This document shows, piece by piece, positions 54,405 through 63,508 of a DNA stretch of 64,000 nt; position 1 is the stretch's first letter; each line of letters opens with the position of its first letter. The notes under the pieces are model-generated. The model worked only from the letters and a program-made list of their open reading frames with translations. It made no database searches and had not been told where the DNA came from. Source of the stretch: Gemmobacter lutimaris (lineage in GTDB: Bacteria; Pseudomonadota; Alphaproteobacteria; Rhodobacterales; Rhodobacteraceae); the NCBI RefSeq assembly GCF_003570715.1, contig NZ_QXXQ01000002.1, positions 496,001 to 560,000 on the forward strand. Direction: 5' to 3'. A program made the position numbers and the translations under genes.

Positions 54405-55172
54405 ATGGATTTCCTGATGGCGGGGCAGGTGGCGGGGGTGTTCTGGGCCGCGATGGCGGTCACGCTGTTCGCGGGCTTCGTAAAAGGGGCCATCGGTTTT
54501 GCGATGCCGATGATCATGATCTCGGCCTTTTCCAGTTTCCTGCCGCCCGAGCTTGCGCTCGCAGGTCTGATCCTGCCGACTGTGGTGGCCAATCTTGGGC
54601 AGGCGTTCCGGCAGGGCTGGCAAGCAGCGCTGGTGTCCTGCCGCGCCTATTGGCGGATGATCACGGCGACTGTGGTCTTCATCGTCATTTCGGCGCAATT
54701 CGTGCGGGTCATCCCGCAAGATCTGTTCCTGTTCTGCCTTGGCCTGCCGATCACCTTGTTTGCGCTGGTGCAGCTTGCCGGGCGCAGCCTCGCGCTCAAC
54801 TTGCACCACCGCAACCGCGCCGAATGGGCCTTTGGCATGGTGGGTGGGCTTTATGGCGGAATTTCGGGGGTCTGGGGGCCTCCTGTTCTGGTATTCCTGC
54901 TGTCGGTCGGGGCCGACAAGCGCGAGATGGTGCGGGTGCAGGGCGTGATTTTCCTGATCGGCGCAGTGGTGCTGACAACGGCGCATCTGCAATCGGGGGT
55001 GCTGAATGCGCGGACATTGCCGTTTTCGATGGCGCTGATCCTGCCCTCGGTTCTGGGGATGGTTGCGGGCCAATGGGTGCAGGACCGGCTGGATCAGCAG
55101 CGATTCCGTTGGTGGACGCTGGTGCTTCTGGTGCTGACCGGCGCCAATCTGATGCGTAGGGCCATCATGTGA
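54405..55172 (+). CDS. Sulfite exporter TauE/SafE family protein
   Basis: 255 residues with eight or so membrane segments. Conserved FVKGAIGFAMPMIMISAF near residue 30 and GGLYGGISGVWGPPVLVFLL near 150 are the TauE/SafE double signature. The family exports small anions such as sulfite or sulfonates. Divergent from mcd (165-base gap). Shares a terminator with pckA. Confidence 0.9.
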   Translation: MDFLMAGQVAGVFWAAMAVTLFAGFVKGAIGFAMPMIMISAFSSFLPPELALAGLILPTVVANLGQAFRQGWQAALVSCRAYWRMITATVVFIVISAQFVRVIPQDLFLFCLGLPITLFALVQLAGRSLALNLHHRNRAEWAFGMVGGLYGGISGVWGPPVLVFLLSVGADKREMVRVQGVIFLIGAVVLTTAHLQSGVLNARTLPFSMALILPSVLGMVAGQWVQDRLDQQRFRWWTLVLLVLTGANLMRRAIM

Positions 55173-55199
55173 AAAGGCCCGCCAGCGCGGCGGGCCTTT
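55173..55199. terminator. Bidirectional terminator between the TauE-type gene and pckA
   Basis: Perfect 11-base stem (AAAGGCCCGCC / GGCGGGCCTTT) with loop AGCGC, immediately after the TauE-type stop and 22 bases before the pckA stop. Flanking A and T runs let it end both transcripts. Confidence 0.88.
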
Positions 55200-55221
55200 C
55201 CTTAAGATCGGTGCGAAGTTC

Positions 55222-56820
55222 TCAGCCGATGGCGGCGGCCTTCACGTCCTGGTCGATATAGGGCACATATTGCCCGAAGTTTTCCGCGAACATTGACACC
55301 AGCTTGGCGGCCTGCGCGTCATAAGCGGCCTGATCAGCCCAGGTTTCGCGCGGGTTCAGCAGGGTCGCATCGACACCCGGCACCGAAACCGGCACCTCGA
55401 AGCCGAAGTTCGGGTCCTTGCGGAATTCGACCTTGGAAAGCGAGCCGTCCAGCGCGGCGGTCAGCAGTGCGCGGGTCGCCTTGATCGGCATGCGCTTGCC
55501 GGTGCCGTGCTTGCCGCCGGTCCAGCCGGTGTTCACCAGCCAGCATTCGGCGCCGTGCTGCGCGATCTTTTCTTGCAGCAGCTTGCCATAGACCTCGGGC
55601 CGACGCGGCATGAAGGGCGCACCGAAGCAGGTCGAGAAGGTCGGGGTCGGCTCGGTTACGCCACGCTCGGTTCCCGGCGTCTTCGAGGTGAAGCCCGACA
55701 GGAAGTGATACATCGCCTGCGCGGGCGTCAGCCGCGCGATGGGCGGCAGCACGCCGAACGCATCGCAGGTCAGCATGATCACGTTCTTCGGATGGCCGCC
55801 CATGCCATTGTCAGAGGCGTTCGAGATGTAATCCAGCGGGTAGGCGCAGCGCATGTTCTGCGTCAGGCTGGCATCATCGAAATCCAGTTCCAGCGTCTCG
55901 GGATCGTAGACCATGTTCTCGATCACGGTGCCGAACTTCGAGGTGGTGCCATAGATTTCCGGCTCGGCTTCGGCCGAGAGGTTGATCGTCTTGGCGTAGC
56001 AGCCGCCTTCAAAGTTGAAGGTGCCCTTTTCCGACCAGCCATGTTCGTCATCGCCGATCAGGATGCGCGACGGATCGGCCGAGAGGGTAGTCTTACCGGT
56101 GCCGGACAGGCCGAAGAACACGGCGGTATCTTCCGGGTTGCCGATCGCATGGTTGGCCGAGCAGTGCATCGCCATCACACCCTTTTCGGGCAGGATGTAG
56201 TTCAGCAGGGTGAAGACCGATTTCTTGTTTTCACCGGCATAGGCGGTATTGCCGATCAGGATGAGCTTCTTTTCGAAGTTCAGCGCGATCACGGTTTCCG
56301 AGCGGCAACCGTGCTTCGCCGGATCGGCCTTGAAGCTCGGGCAGTTGATGATGGTGAATTCCGGGACGAAGCTGTCAAGCTCGGCCCGGTCCGGGCGGCG
56401 CAGCAGGTGACGGATGAACAGGCCATGCCAGGCGAGTTCTGTGACGACGCGCACATCCAGCCGATGCTCGGGGTCGGCCCCGGCATAGAGGTCCTGAACG
56501 AAATAGTCGCCGCCCTTCATGTGTTCCAGCATGTCGGCATGAAGGCGGTCGAAGGCGTCCGGCGCCATCGGCGCGTTGTTTTCCCACCAGATCGTGTTTT
56601 CCACGCCAGGGGTCCGCACGACATGCTTGTCCTTGGGCGAACGTCCGGTGAACTGGCCGGTGGTGCAGAGAAATGCCCCGCCCTTGCCCAGACGCCCTTC
56701 GCCGCGCTGCACCGCCGCTTCGACAAGCGCCGGCTCGATGAAGTTGTAATAGACCGTTCCCAGACCGCTTATGCCTTGGGTTTCCAGCGTTTGGCTGGGG
56801 TTCACGCGTCCATGCGTCAT
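55222..56820 (-). CDS. pckA: Phosphoenolpyruvate carboxykinase (ATP)
   Basis: 532 residues. It converts oxaloacetate to phosphoenolpyruvate, the first gluconeogenic step. P-loop [20 protein letters not shown], substrate region [19 protein letters not shown], and metal-binding [23 protein letters not shown]-type, not GTP-type, by length and motifs. It is head to head with the chvI gene; the shared 350-base region carries two operator-like repeats. In rhizobia the ChvG/ChvI system and a LacI-type regulator act on pckA (known there, inferred here). Confidence 0.96.
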   Translation of the reverse strand: MTHGRVNPSQTLETQGISGLGTVYYNFIEPALVEAAVQRGEGRLGKGGAFLCTTGQFTGRSPKDKHVVRTPGVENTIWWENNAPMAPDAFDRLHADMLEHMKGGDYFVQDLYAGADPEHRLDVRVVTELAWHGLFIRHLLRRPDRAELDSFVPEFTIINCPSFKADPAKHGCRSETVIALNFEKKLILIGNTAYAGENKKSVFTLLNYILPEKGVMAMHCSANHAIGNPEDTAVFFGLSGTGKTTLSADPSRILIGDDEHGWSEKGTFNFEGGCYAKTINLSAEAEPEIYGTTSKFGTVIENMVYDPETLELDFDDASLTQNMRCAYPLDYISNASDNGMGGHPKNVIMLTCDAFGVLPPIARLTPAQAMYHFLSGFTSKTPGTERGVTEPTPTFSTCFGAPFMPRRPEVYGKLLQEKIAQHGAECWLVNTGWTGGKHGTGKRMPIKATRALLTAALDGSLSKVEFRKDPNFGFEVPVSVPGVDATLLNPRETWADQAAYDAQAAKLVSMFAENFGQYVPYIDQDVKAAAIG

Positions 56821-57171
56821 TGTGCAAGCTCCCGGTGCCGCAGCTACGGCGTCTTCAGGTTCATGTCGGCAGCCAGGGCCAAAAGGCTACCGGTCGGCCC
56901 GGACGGGCGGGGCGACATCCGCGCTATAACACGACCGTTTCGTGACGGAACAGCGCCCTTTGCAATGGTTAGCGCAACCAAGTGCGGTTTAGCGCAACCA
57001 TTTGTCGTCGTGCCTGCGAGGTGAGACATATTAGTCATTCCTTGAACCTTTCAGGTGCAGGCTGAGGTCGTCGCGGGGATGATTCGTCATTTTCTGTTGA
57101 TTCTCGTGCAAGGAAAAAGGACAATGTTAGAAAAATTCATAACAACAACGAGCAGTACAGGAAAAACCTAG
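56821..57171. other. 351-base divergent control region, pckA / chvI
   Basis: No gene is seen. It contains two palindromic repeats of the type TGGTT-AGCGC-AACCA (56966-56980 and 56986-57000), then a stretch of lower GC running to the chvI start (57061-57170) that includes CGTGCAAGGAAAAAGG near 57106. Promoters for both genes must be in it; I cannot place the -35/-10 elements confidently. Confidence 0.6.
56966..57000. promoter_or_regulatory. Two operator-like palindromes, 20 bases apart
   Basis: TGGTTAGCGCAACCA (56966-56980) and GGTTTAGCGCAACCA (56986-57000). Each is a near-perfect palindrome, and their centres are 20 bases apart, about two turns of helix, so the same face of the DNA. They lie 146 bases before pckA and 172 before chvI. 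Confidence 0.5.
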
Positions 57172-57873
57172 ATGTCCAGGATCGCCCTTGTGGACGACGA
57201 CAGGAATATCCTGACGTCGGTTTCCATGACTCTCGAAGCTGAAGGCTTCGAGGTTGAAACCTATAATGATGGCCAGTCTGCCCTTGATGCCTTCAACCGC
57301 CGCCTGCCGGACATGGCGGTTCTGGACATCAAGATGCCGCGGATGGATGGTATGGATCTGTTGCAGCGTCTGCGCCAGAAAACCACCATGCCTGTGATCT
57401 TTCTCACTTCCAAGGATGACGAGATCGACGAGGTTCTGGGCCTGCGAATGGGCGCCGATGACTATGTGAAGAAGCCATTCAGCCAGCGGCTTCTGGTGGA
57501 GCGCATCCGCGCGCTTCTGCGGCGGCAAGAGGTGATTGCGACTGGCGAGGTCGCTGTGACCGAGGAAAACAAGATCATGGAACGCGGGAACCTGCGAATG
57601 GATCCGCTGCGCCATGCCGTCGCCTGGAAGGGCCAGGACGTGTCGCTGACCGTGACCGAATTCCTGCTGCTTCAGGCCCTTGCACAGCGTCCGGGCTTCG
57701 TGAAAAGCCGCGATCAGCTGATGGATGTCGCCTATGACGATCAGGTCTATGTCGATGACCGCACGATCGACAGCCATATCAAGCGTTTGCGCAAGAAGAT
57801 GCGCGCGGCCGATCCCGATTTCGCGGCGATCGAAACGCTGTATGGCATCGGCTACCGCTATAACGAGGAGTGA
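57172..57873 (+). CDS. chvI: Response regulator ChvI (OmpR/PhoB family)
   Basis: 233 residues. Receiver domain [20 protein letters not shown] with phospho-acceptor Asp52 in [17 protein letters not shown] and Lys in [10 protein letters not shown], then a winged-helix DNA-binding domain ([16 protein letters not shown] ... LDAY-type). It is the partner of the ChvG kinase 9 bases downstream. The system responds to acid or envelope stress and growth in rhizobia and Brucella. Confidence 0.95.
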   Translation: MSRIALVDDDRNILTSVSMTLEAEGFEVETYNDGQSALDAFNRRLPDMAVLDIKMPRMDGMDLLQRLRQKTTMPVIFLTSKDDEIDEVLGLRMGADDYVKKPFSQRLLVERIRALLRRQEVIATGEVAVTEENKIMERGNLRMDPLRHAVAWKGQDVSLTVTEFLLLQALAQRPGFVKSRDQLMDVAYDDQVYVDDRTIDSHIKRLRKKMRAADPDFAAIETLYGIGYRYNEE

Positions 57874-57882
57874 GCGCCGGCC

Positions 57883-59568
57883 ATGACCGTCGCGCAGCGG
57901 ATCGGGACCGACCGAAAGAACAGCATCCCGCGCAACAGCGAGGTGCTGATCGGTGAGGATTGGGAGACGCCGGAGGCTTTGGCGGAGCAGGAATTGCGTG
58001 CGCGCACATCCCGCAGAGGCCTCGTGGCGCTGAATCACTCACCGCTGGCCCGCAAAATCGTGATCTTCAACATGATGGCGCTGGTCATCATGGTGGCGGG
58101 GGTGCTGTTCCTGAACCCGTTCCGCGACAGCTTGGTATTGCAACGCGAACAGGGTCTAGTGACCGAGGCGCAGCTGTCCGCGCGGGTGTTCGAGGCCCGA
58201 CTGGCCGATGGCGGTATTCTGGATGCCGCGCTGCCGGTGGCACCGCACCTCGGACCGGGGGTGGAACTGCACGTCTTCGACGCGTCCGGCGCGGTGATCG
58301 CTCAGGGCCGCGGCACCGCACAGCCGATTGTCGAAGATGCGCGGGCGACCATCATCACCGATTTTCTGAACAGGTCATGGGATTGGGTTTCCAACCTGCT
58401 GACCACGCAGGAACCCCTGACGCGCGCTCCCGACGGCGAAACGCTGGCACGGGCGCTGTTGCCAGCCGCCCAGGCCGGTGAAACGGCGGTCAATACGGCC
58501 CGCGCGCCTGAAGGGGGCACCGTCTTTTCTGTGGCGACACCGATCCGGCAGGACGGCGCGGTTGTCGGGGTGCTGGCCCTGACCTCGGCAGAGGGGGAGA
58601 TTGACCGGCTGGTCCGGTCCGAGCGCGAACAGGTCTTGCAGATGTTCGTCATTGCCTTGCTGGTGTCAGTCGGGCTTAGCCTCGTGCTGGCCTCGACCAT
58701 CGCCAATCCGCTGAACGATCTGGCGACAGCGGCCGAGCTGGGGCGTGACCGCGACGCGCGCAAGATGGCGCCGGGTCGGGTGCGTATCCCCGACCTGACC
58801 GCGCGTCCCGATGAAATCGGGCGCCTGTCCATCGCCATGCGTGGCATGGTGGCGGCGCTTTACGACCGGATCGACGCGAACGAACAGTTCGCCGCCGACG
58901 TGGCGCATGAGATCAAGAATCCGCTGGCCAGCCTGCGCTCGGCCGTCGCCTCGCTGCATCTGGCGAAGCGCGACGATCAGCGCGTTCGCCTGCTGGAGGT
59001 GATTGACCATGACGTGCGCAGGCTGGACCGTCTGGTCAGCGACATTTCAAATGCCTCGCGGCTGGACAGCGAACTGGTCAAGGAAGACGAGGAGGAATTC
59101 AATCTTCTGAAGACGCTGTCGAACCTGACGGAATACCTGTCGCAGGAGGCCGTCGCGCGGAAGGTTGAGTTCATCACCGACCTGCCGGCCGATCCCATCG
59201 TGATCCGCGGGCTGGAGGGCCGTCTGGCACAGGTTTTCGTCAATCTGATCACCAATGCGATTTCCTTCTGCGAGGAAGGTGATGCCGTGCGCGTCTGGGC
59301 GCGGCGGCGCGACAATCGTGTGTTGGTGGTGGTGGAAGACACCGGACCGGGCATTCCCGAGGCGGCCTTGACCAAGGTTTTCAAGCGCTTCTATTCTGAA
59401 CGGCCGCAGGGTGATTTCGGTAATCACTCCGGTCTTGGGCTTGCGATTTCCAAGCAGATCGTCGAAGCCCATGGTGGCGTGATCTGGGCCGAGAACATCC
59501 GGCCAACCGATGCAGACCTGACCTCCGAACCGCTGGGCGCGCGCTTTGTCGTCGGCCTGCCGGTCTGA
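57883..59568 (+). CDS. chvG: Sensor histidine kinase ChvG
   Basis: 561 residues. Two membrane segments (residues 50-72 and near 250-275) bracket a periplasmic sensor of about 175 residues. Then HAMP (TIANPLNDLATAAELG), histidine-phosphoacceptor box AADVAHEIKNPLASLRSAVA (His about 343), and catalytic N, G1 and G2 boxes (NLITNAISFCEEGD, EDTGPGIPEAAL, HSGLGLAISKQIVEAHGG). The EIKNPL box is the ChvG/ExoS type. ATG preceded by GGAG-like sequence. Confidence 0.95.
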   Translation: MTVAQRIGTDRKNSIPRNSEVLIGEDWETPEALAEQELRARTSRRGLVALNHSPLARKIVIFNMMALVIMVAGVLFLNPFRDSLVLQREQGLVTEAQLSARVFEARLADGGILDAALPVAPHLGPGVELHVFDASGAVIAQGRGTAQPIVEDARATIITDFLNRSWDWVSNLLTTQEPLTRAPDGETLARALLPAAQAGETAVNTARAPEGGTVFSVATPIRQDGAVVGVLALTSAEGEIDRLVRSEREQVLQMFVIALLVSVGLSLVLASTIANPLNDLATAAELGRDRDARKMAPGRVRIPDLTARPDEIGRLSIAMRGMVAALYDRIDANEQFAADVAHEIKNPLASLRSAVASLHLAKRDDQRVRLLEVIDHDVRRLDRLVSDISNASRLDSELVKEDEEEFNLLKTLSNLTEYLSQEAVARKVEFITDLPADPIVIRGLEGRLAQVFVNLITNAISFCEEGDAVRVWARRRDNRVLVVVEDTGPGIPEAALTKVFKRFYSERPQGDFGNHSGLGLAISKQIVEAHGGVIWAENIRPTDADLTSEPLGARFVVGLPV

Positions 59569-59572
59569 TGAT

Positions 59573-60004
59573 GTGGGGGGGCTGACGGCCGATCTTGTCC
59601 ATGGCTCCTGCGTGGCTCTGGGCGGGCGCGGTCTTCTGATCCTCGGCCCGTCGGGCAGTGGCAAGTCCACCCTTGCGTTGAAGCTGATCGCCACGGGGGC
59701 AACACTCGTTGCCGATGATCAGGTGCGTTTGCGTCGTGCGGGCAGCGGCGTTGTCGCTTCCGCTCCCGAGCGTCTTGCCGGTATGATCGAAGCGCGCGGG
59801 GTAGGCCTTTTGCGCGCGGATTTTCTGGCAGAGACCCTGCTTGTGCTGGTCGTCGATCTTGCGCGCAAAGAGCCGGACCGCCTGCCGCCATTCCGACACA
59901 TCCCCGTGCTTGGCTGCACGCTCGATCTTGTGTCCGGTGCGGGCAACCCTCATCTTGAAACTGCGCTTCTGCAATGGCTGCGGGGTGGAGGAAGGGTTGG
60001 ATGA
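59573..60004 (+). CDS. hprK: HPr kinase/phosphorylase, short alphaproteobacterial form
   Basis: 143 residues from a GTG at 59573 (a TTG at 59546 would add 9). It lacks the N-terminal domain of the Firmicutes enzyme. Walker [21 protein letters not shown], then [16 protein letters not shown] and the C-terminal motif region [17 protein letters not shown]. It phosphorylates HPr on Ser46, which is present in the HPr encoded downstream. Stop overlaps rapZ by 4 bases (ATGA). Confidence 0.9.
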   Translation: MGGLTADLVHGSCVALGGRGLLILGPSGSGKSTLALKLIATGATLVADDQVRLRRAGSGVVASAPERLAGMIEARGVGLLRADFLAETLLVLVVDLARKEPDRLPPFRHIPVLGCTLDLVSGAGNPHLETALLQWLRGGGRVG

Positions 60005-60903
60005 TGGACGGCGCCACCGCCAAACAGGGTGAATTTCGGATCGTTCTGGTCACCGGGCCTTCGGGGGCCGGGCGGTCCACCGCGATCGACGCGCTGGAAG
60101 ATCTTGGCTATGAGGTCATCGACAACCTGCCCCTGAGCCTCATTCCGCGGGTGATCGACGGTCCGCCGCTGGGGCGACCCATCGCCTTGGGGATTGATGT
60201 GCGCAACCGCGAATTCAATGCGACTGCGCTGATCGAGCTTGTCGATACACTGACCGCCGATCCGCAGGTTGATCTGGAACTGCTTTACCTTGATTGCGCG
60301 CCGACCGAGCTGATCCGCCGCTATTCTGAAACGCGCCGCCGACATCCGCTGGCGGTGGCGGAAACGCCTGCGCAGGGGATCGACCGCGAGATCGACCTGC
60401 TGAGTCCGATTCGCGTGCGTGCCGATCACCTGATCGATACGACCGAAATGTCCCCCCATGACCTGAAGGCCGAGATTGCGGAATGGTTCCGGCGCGAAGG
60501 CGCGCCAGGGCTTGCCGTCTCGTTGCAGAGCTTCAGCTACAAGCGGGGGGTGCCGCGGGGGCTGGACATGATCTTTGATTGCCGATTTCTTAACAATCCA
60601 CACTGGCAGGCCGAATTGCGCCCGCTGGATGGCCGGGACAAGCCTGTTGCTGCCTTTGTTGCCGACGATCCACGTTTTGAGGAATACACGATAAAGTTGC
60701 GTGACCTCATCCTGTTTCTTCTGCCGGAGCAGACGGCCGAGGGTAAGGCGCATCTGAGCATCGGTTTCGGCTGCACTGGCGGGCAACATCGCTCTGTCGC
60801 CGTTGCGGAATTCATGGCCAATGCACTTGCAGAAGCCGGCTGGCCGGTGTCAAAACGACACAGGGAACTTGAAAGGCGGTCCGCCGGGGGGCGACCGCAA
60901 TGA
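60001..60903 (+). CDS. rapZ: RNase adapter protein RapZ
   Basis: 300 residues. P-loop-type N-terminal domain followed by the C-terminal domain that in E. coli binds GlcN6P and small RNAs. Motifs: [33 protein letters not shown], and [39 protein letters not shown]. The Walker A lysine is Arg (GAGRST), so ATP use may be altered. Sits between hprK and the EIIA gene. Confidence 0.92.
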   Translation: MMDGATAKQGEFRIVLVTGPSGAGRSTAIDALEDLGYEVIDNLPLSLIPRVIDGPPLGRPIALGIDVRNREFNATALIELVDTLTADPQVDLELLYLDCAPTELIRRYSETRRRHPLAVAETPAQGIDREIDLLSPIRVRADHLIDTTEMSPHDLKAEIAEWFRREGAPGLAVSLQSFSYKRGVPRGLDMIFDCRFLNNPHWQAELRPLDGRDKPVAAFVADDPRFEEYTIKLRDLILFLLPEQTAEGKAHLSIGFGCTGGQHRSVAVAEFMANALAEAGWPVSKRHRELERRSAGGRPQ

Positions 60904-60919
60904 TCTGGGTGATCGGGGT

Positions 60920-61339
60920 TTGATCGGTATTGTGATCGTGGCACACGGCGGTCTGGCGCGGGAGTATCTCGCCGCCGTCCAGCATGTCGTGGGGGAACAG
61001 CAGGCGATGAGCGCCATCGCCATTGAGGACGACCACGACCGCGGCGCAAAGTCGGCAGAGATCTGCGCGGCTGCCGATGCGGTGGATCGTGGCGAGGGGG
61101 TCGTGGTGGTGACCGACATGTTTGGCGGTTCGCCATCGAATCTGTCGCTTCCTGCCTGTGCCGCGCGCAACCGCCGCATCCTTTACGGCGCGAACCTGCC
61201 CATGCTGATCAAGCTGACCAAATCGCGCGACCTTCCGCTTGCCGAGGCGGTAAGTCTGGCGCTCGACGCGGGTCGGAAGTATATCAACAGCCTTGATCTG
61301 GGCGGTGAACCGACACCCGGACAGGGGGGAAATGCATGA
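60920..61339 (+). CDS. PTS EIIA-type protein (mannose family)
   Basis: 139 residues from a TTG at 60920; the frame extends upstream inside rapZ but the family start is here. Phospho-acceptor His9 in MIGIVIVAHGGLAREY. The ManX-like motif GVVVVTDMFGGSPSNLSLP is present. No sugar permease is near, so it is a regulatory PTS component (EIIA-Ntr/Man type), working with HPr. Confidence 0.85.
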   Translation: MIGIVIVAHGGLAREYLAAVQHVVGEQQAMSAIAIEDDHDRGAKSAEICAAADAVDRGEGVVVVTDMFGGSPSNLSLPACAARNRRILYGANLPMLIKLTKSRDLPLAEAVSLALDAGRKYINSLDLGGEPTPGQGGNA

Positions 61340-61605
61340 CCAACCGCGAGTTGCGCATCGTCAACGAAAAGGGGCTGCATGCCCGCGCTTCTGCCAAGTT
61401 TGTGGAGTGCGTCGAGGAACATGACGCGCGGGCCGAGGTATCGAAAGACGGGATGACGGTTTCCGGAGACTCCATCATGGGTCTTCTGATGCTTGGCGCC
61501 TCGCGGGGCACGTCGATTTCTGTTGTCACGGAAGGGCCGGAGGCCGACGCCTTGTTCGAGGCGCTGTCAGCGCTTGTCGCCAACCGTTTCGGCGAAGACA
61601 GGTGA
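61336..61605 (+). CDS. ptsH: Phosphocarrier protein HPr
   Basis: 89 residues. Active His15 in NEKGLHARASAKFVECVEEH and regulatory Ser46 in TVSGDSIMGLLMLGASRG. Receives phosphate from EI (not in the window) and can be phosphorylated at Ser46 by HprK. The start overlaps the EIIA stop by 4 bases. Confidence 0.95.
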   Translation: MTNRELRIVNEKGLHARASAKFVECVEEHDARAEVSKDGMTVSGDSIMGLLMLGASRGTSISVVTEGPEADALFEALSALVANRFGEDR

Positions 61606-62471
61606 CGGGACATCCCGACGTGACCGGACCGACACCGCGCCCCACTGCCGAGCGTCAGTATGACATGCGCCGCCTGTCCTATGCGGGCACTTTCACCAAC
61701 CCTTTCAAGGCAGGCACCATTCGCGCGATCGAATGGGGGACCGCCAAGATTACCCTGCTGCGGCTGATCCGCCAGTTCGAGCGTTCGGGAGCGCCCTTCG
61801 GCGCTCCGTTCTGGCCCAAGGCGATCCGCCAGATGGGGATCGAGATCCAGACCCCGCCCGAGGAGATCACCCGCATCCCCGCGACCGGCCCGGTCGTCGT
61901 GGTGGCCAACCATCCGCATGGTCTGGTCGACGGCATGGTGATGGCCGAAATGGTTTCGCGCGTCCGGCCGGATTTCAAGATCCTGACACGCTCGCTTTTG
62001 ACCGGCATCCCCGAGATCGAGGAATTCATGATTCCGGTCCCCTTCCCGCATGAGGAAAATGCGCGCGAGGCGGGGCTGGAGATGCGGGCGCAGACCATGG
62101 CGCATCTGAAGCGCGGCGGGTTGGTGATTCTGTTCCCGGCGGGCAAGGTGGCGGTATCCGAGGGTTGGTTCGGCCGGGCGATCGAGCCGGAATGGAACCC
62201 CTTCACCCACAAGATGATCATGCGATCCGGGGCGACGGTGGTGCCGATCCATTTCACCGGGCAGAACAGCCGCGCCTATCAGATCGCCGACAAGCTGTCA
62301 GCGACGCTGCGGCAGGGGCTGCTGCTTTATGAAATCAAGCGCGCGCTGTTCAAGCCGCAACGCCCCTTTATCGGGCAGCCGATCCCGCCCGAGGCCCTGA
62401 AAGAGTGGGAGGGCAACCCGCGCGGCTTCCTTGCGTGGCTGCGACAGTTGACCCTCGACCTTGGTGCCTGA
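61602..62471 (+). CDS. Lysophospholipid acyltransferase (PlsC-like)
   Basis: 289 residues; GTG start overlapping the ptsH stop by 4 bases. The HX4D acyltransferase motif is in VVANHPHGLVDGMVMAEM (His and Asp separated by four residues), with the second motif in VIPFPHEENAREAG-type sequence (here MIPVPFPHEENAR) and LVILFPAGKVAVSEGWFG. Acts at the membrane in phospholipid or lipid A-like synthesis; acceptor unknown. Converges on hbd with a 3-base gap. Confidence 0.88.
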   Translation: MTGHPDVTGPTPRPTAERQYDMRRLSYAGTFTNPFKAGTIRAIEWGTAKITLLRLIRQFERSGAPFGAPFWPKAIRQMGIEIQTPPEEITRIPATGPVVVVANHPHGLVDGMVMAEMVSRVRPDFKILTRSLLTGIPEIEEFMIPVPFPHEENAREAGLEMRAQTMAHLKRGGLVILFPAGKVAVSEGWFGRAIEPEWNPFTHKMIMRSGATVVPIHFTGQNSRAYQIADKLSATLRQGLLLYEIKRALFKPQRPFIGQPIPPEALKEWEGNPRGFLAWLRQLTLDLGA

Positions 62472-62474
62472 CGC

Positions 62475-63350
62475 TCAGCGCGTCGGCACCGGCACCTCGC
62501 CACGATAGTCATAGAACCCCCGGCCGGATTTGCGGCCGAGCCAGCCCGCCTCGACATATTTCGTCAGCAGCGGGCAGGGGCGGTATTTGGTATCGGCCAG
62601 TCCGTCGTGCAGCACGTTCATGATGGCAAGGCAGGTGTCCAACCCGATGAAATCCGCAAGCTCCAGCGGCCCCATCGGGTGATTGGCGCCGAGTTTCATG
62701 GATTCGTCGATTGACCGGACGTTGCCGACCCCTTCATAGAGCGTATAGACCGCCTCGTTGATCATCGGCACCAGAATGCGGTTCACGATGAAGGCCGGGA
62801 AATCCTCGGCCGAGGCGGCGGTCTTGCCAAGGCGATTCACCACGGCCAGCAGTGCCTCGTAGGTCGGCTGGTCGGTGGCGATGCCACGGATCAATTCCAC
62901 CAGCTGCATCACCGGCACCGGGTTCATGAAGTGGAACCCCATGAACTTTTCCGGCCGGTCCGTGCGGCTGGCCAGCCGTGTGATGGAGATGGACGAGGTG
63001 TTCGATGTCAGGATCGTCGTCGGTTTCAGATGCGGCAGCAGCGCGTCGAAGATCTGCTGCTTCACCGTTTCGCGTTCGGTGGCGGCCTCGATCACCAGAT
63101 CGGTCTGTCCCAGATCGGTCAGCGTCAGCGTGGTCTTGATACGGGCCATGGCGGCGGCCTTGTCCTCTGCCGAAACCTTGCCGCGGCCGACCTGCCGTTC
63201 AAGGTTTTTGTCGATGGTGGAAACCGCCTTCTCAAGGCTTTCTGCGCTGATGTCGTTCAGCAGCACCTCGTAGCCTGCCAGCGCAAACACATGCGCGATC
63301 CCGTTGCCCATCTGCCCGGCGCCGATCACGCCCACCGTCTCGATTGTCAT
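62475..63350 (-). CDS. hbd: 3-Hydroxybutyryl-CoA dehydrogenase
   Basis: 291 residues, one HAD domain without hydratase. NAD motif VGVIGAGQMGNGIAHVFALA, catalytic His region MGFHFMNPVPVMQLVELIRG, and the C-terminal domain NHPMGPLELADFIGLDTCLA. It reduces/oxidises acetoacetyl-CoA and 3-hydroxybutyryl-CoA, linked to PHB or butyrate metabolism. GGAGG 7 bases before ATG. The single-domain form contrasts with the fadJ fusion at 24-26 kb. Confidence 0.94.
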   Translation of the reverse strand: MTIETVGVIGAGQMGNGIAHVFALAGYEVLLNDISAESLEKAVSTIDKNLERQVGRGKVSAEDKAAAMARIKTTLTLTDLGQTDLVIEAATERETVKQQIFDALLPHLKPTTILTSNTSSISITRLASRTDRPEKFMGFHFMNPVPVMQLVELIRGIATDQPTYEALLAVVNRLGKTAASAEDFPAFIVNRILVPMINEAVYTLYEGVGNVRSIDESMKLGANHPMGPLELADFIGLDTCLAIMNVLHDGLADTKYRPCPLLTKYVEAGWLGRKSGRGFYDYRGEVPVPTR

Positions 63351-63508
63351 TCACGCCTCCACCTATGTCATCGGAACCTTATGCGCGGGAATGTGACAGG
63401 CGCAAGTCGGGAACGAATGTCTGAAATTTGAGGCGAATGCCGTGTTTAGCGGTTTGGCAAGGACTCGGGCGCAATCTGGACTTGGGTGAAAGAAAATGGG
63501 TGGGTGCT

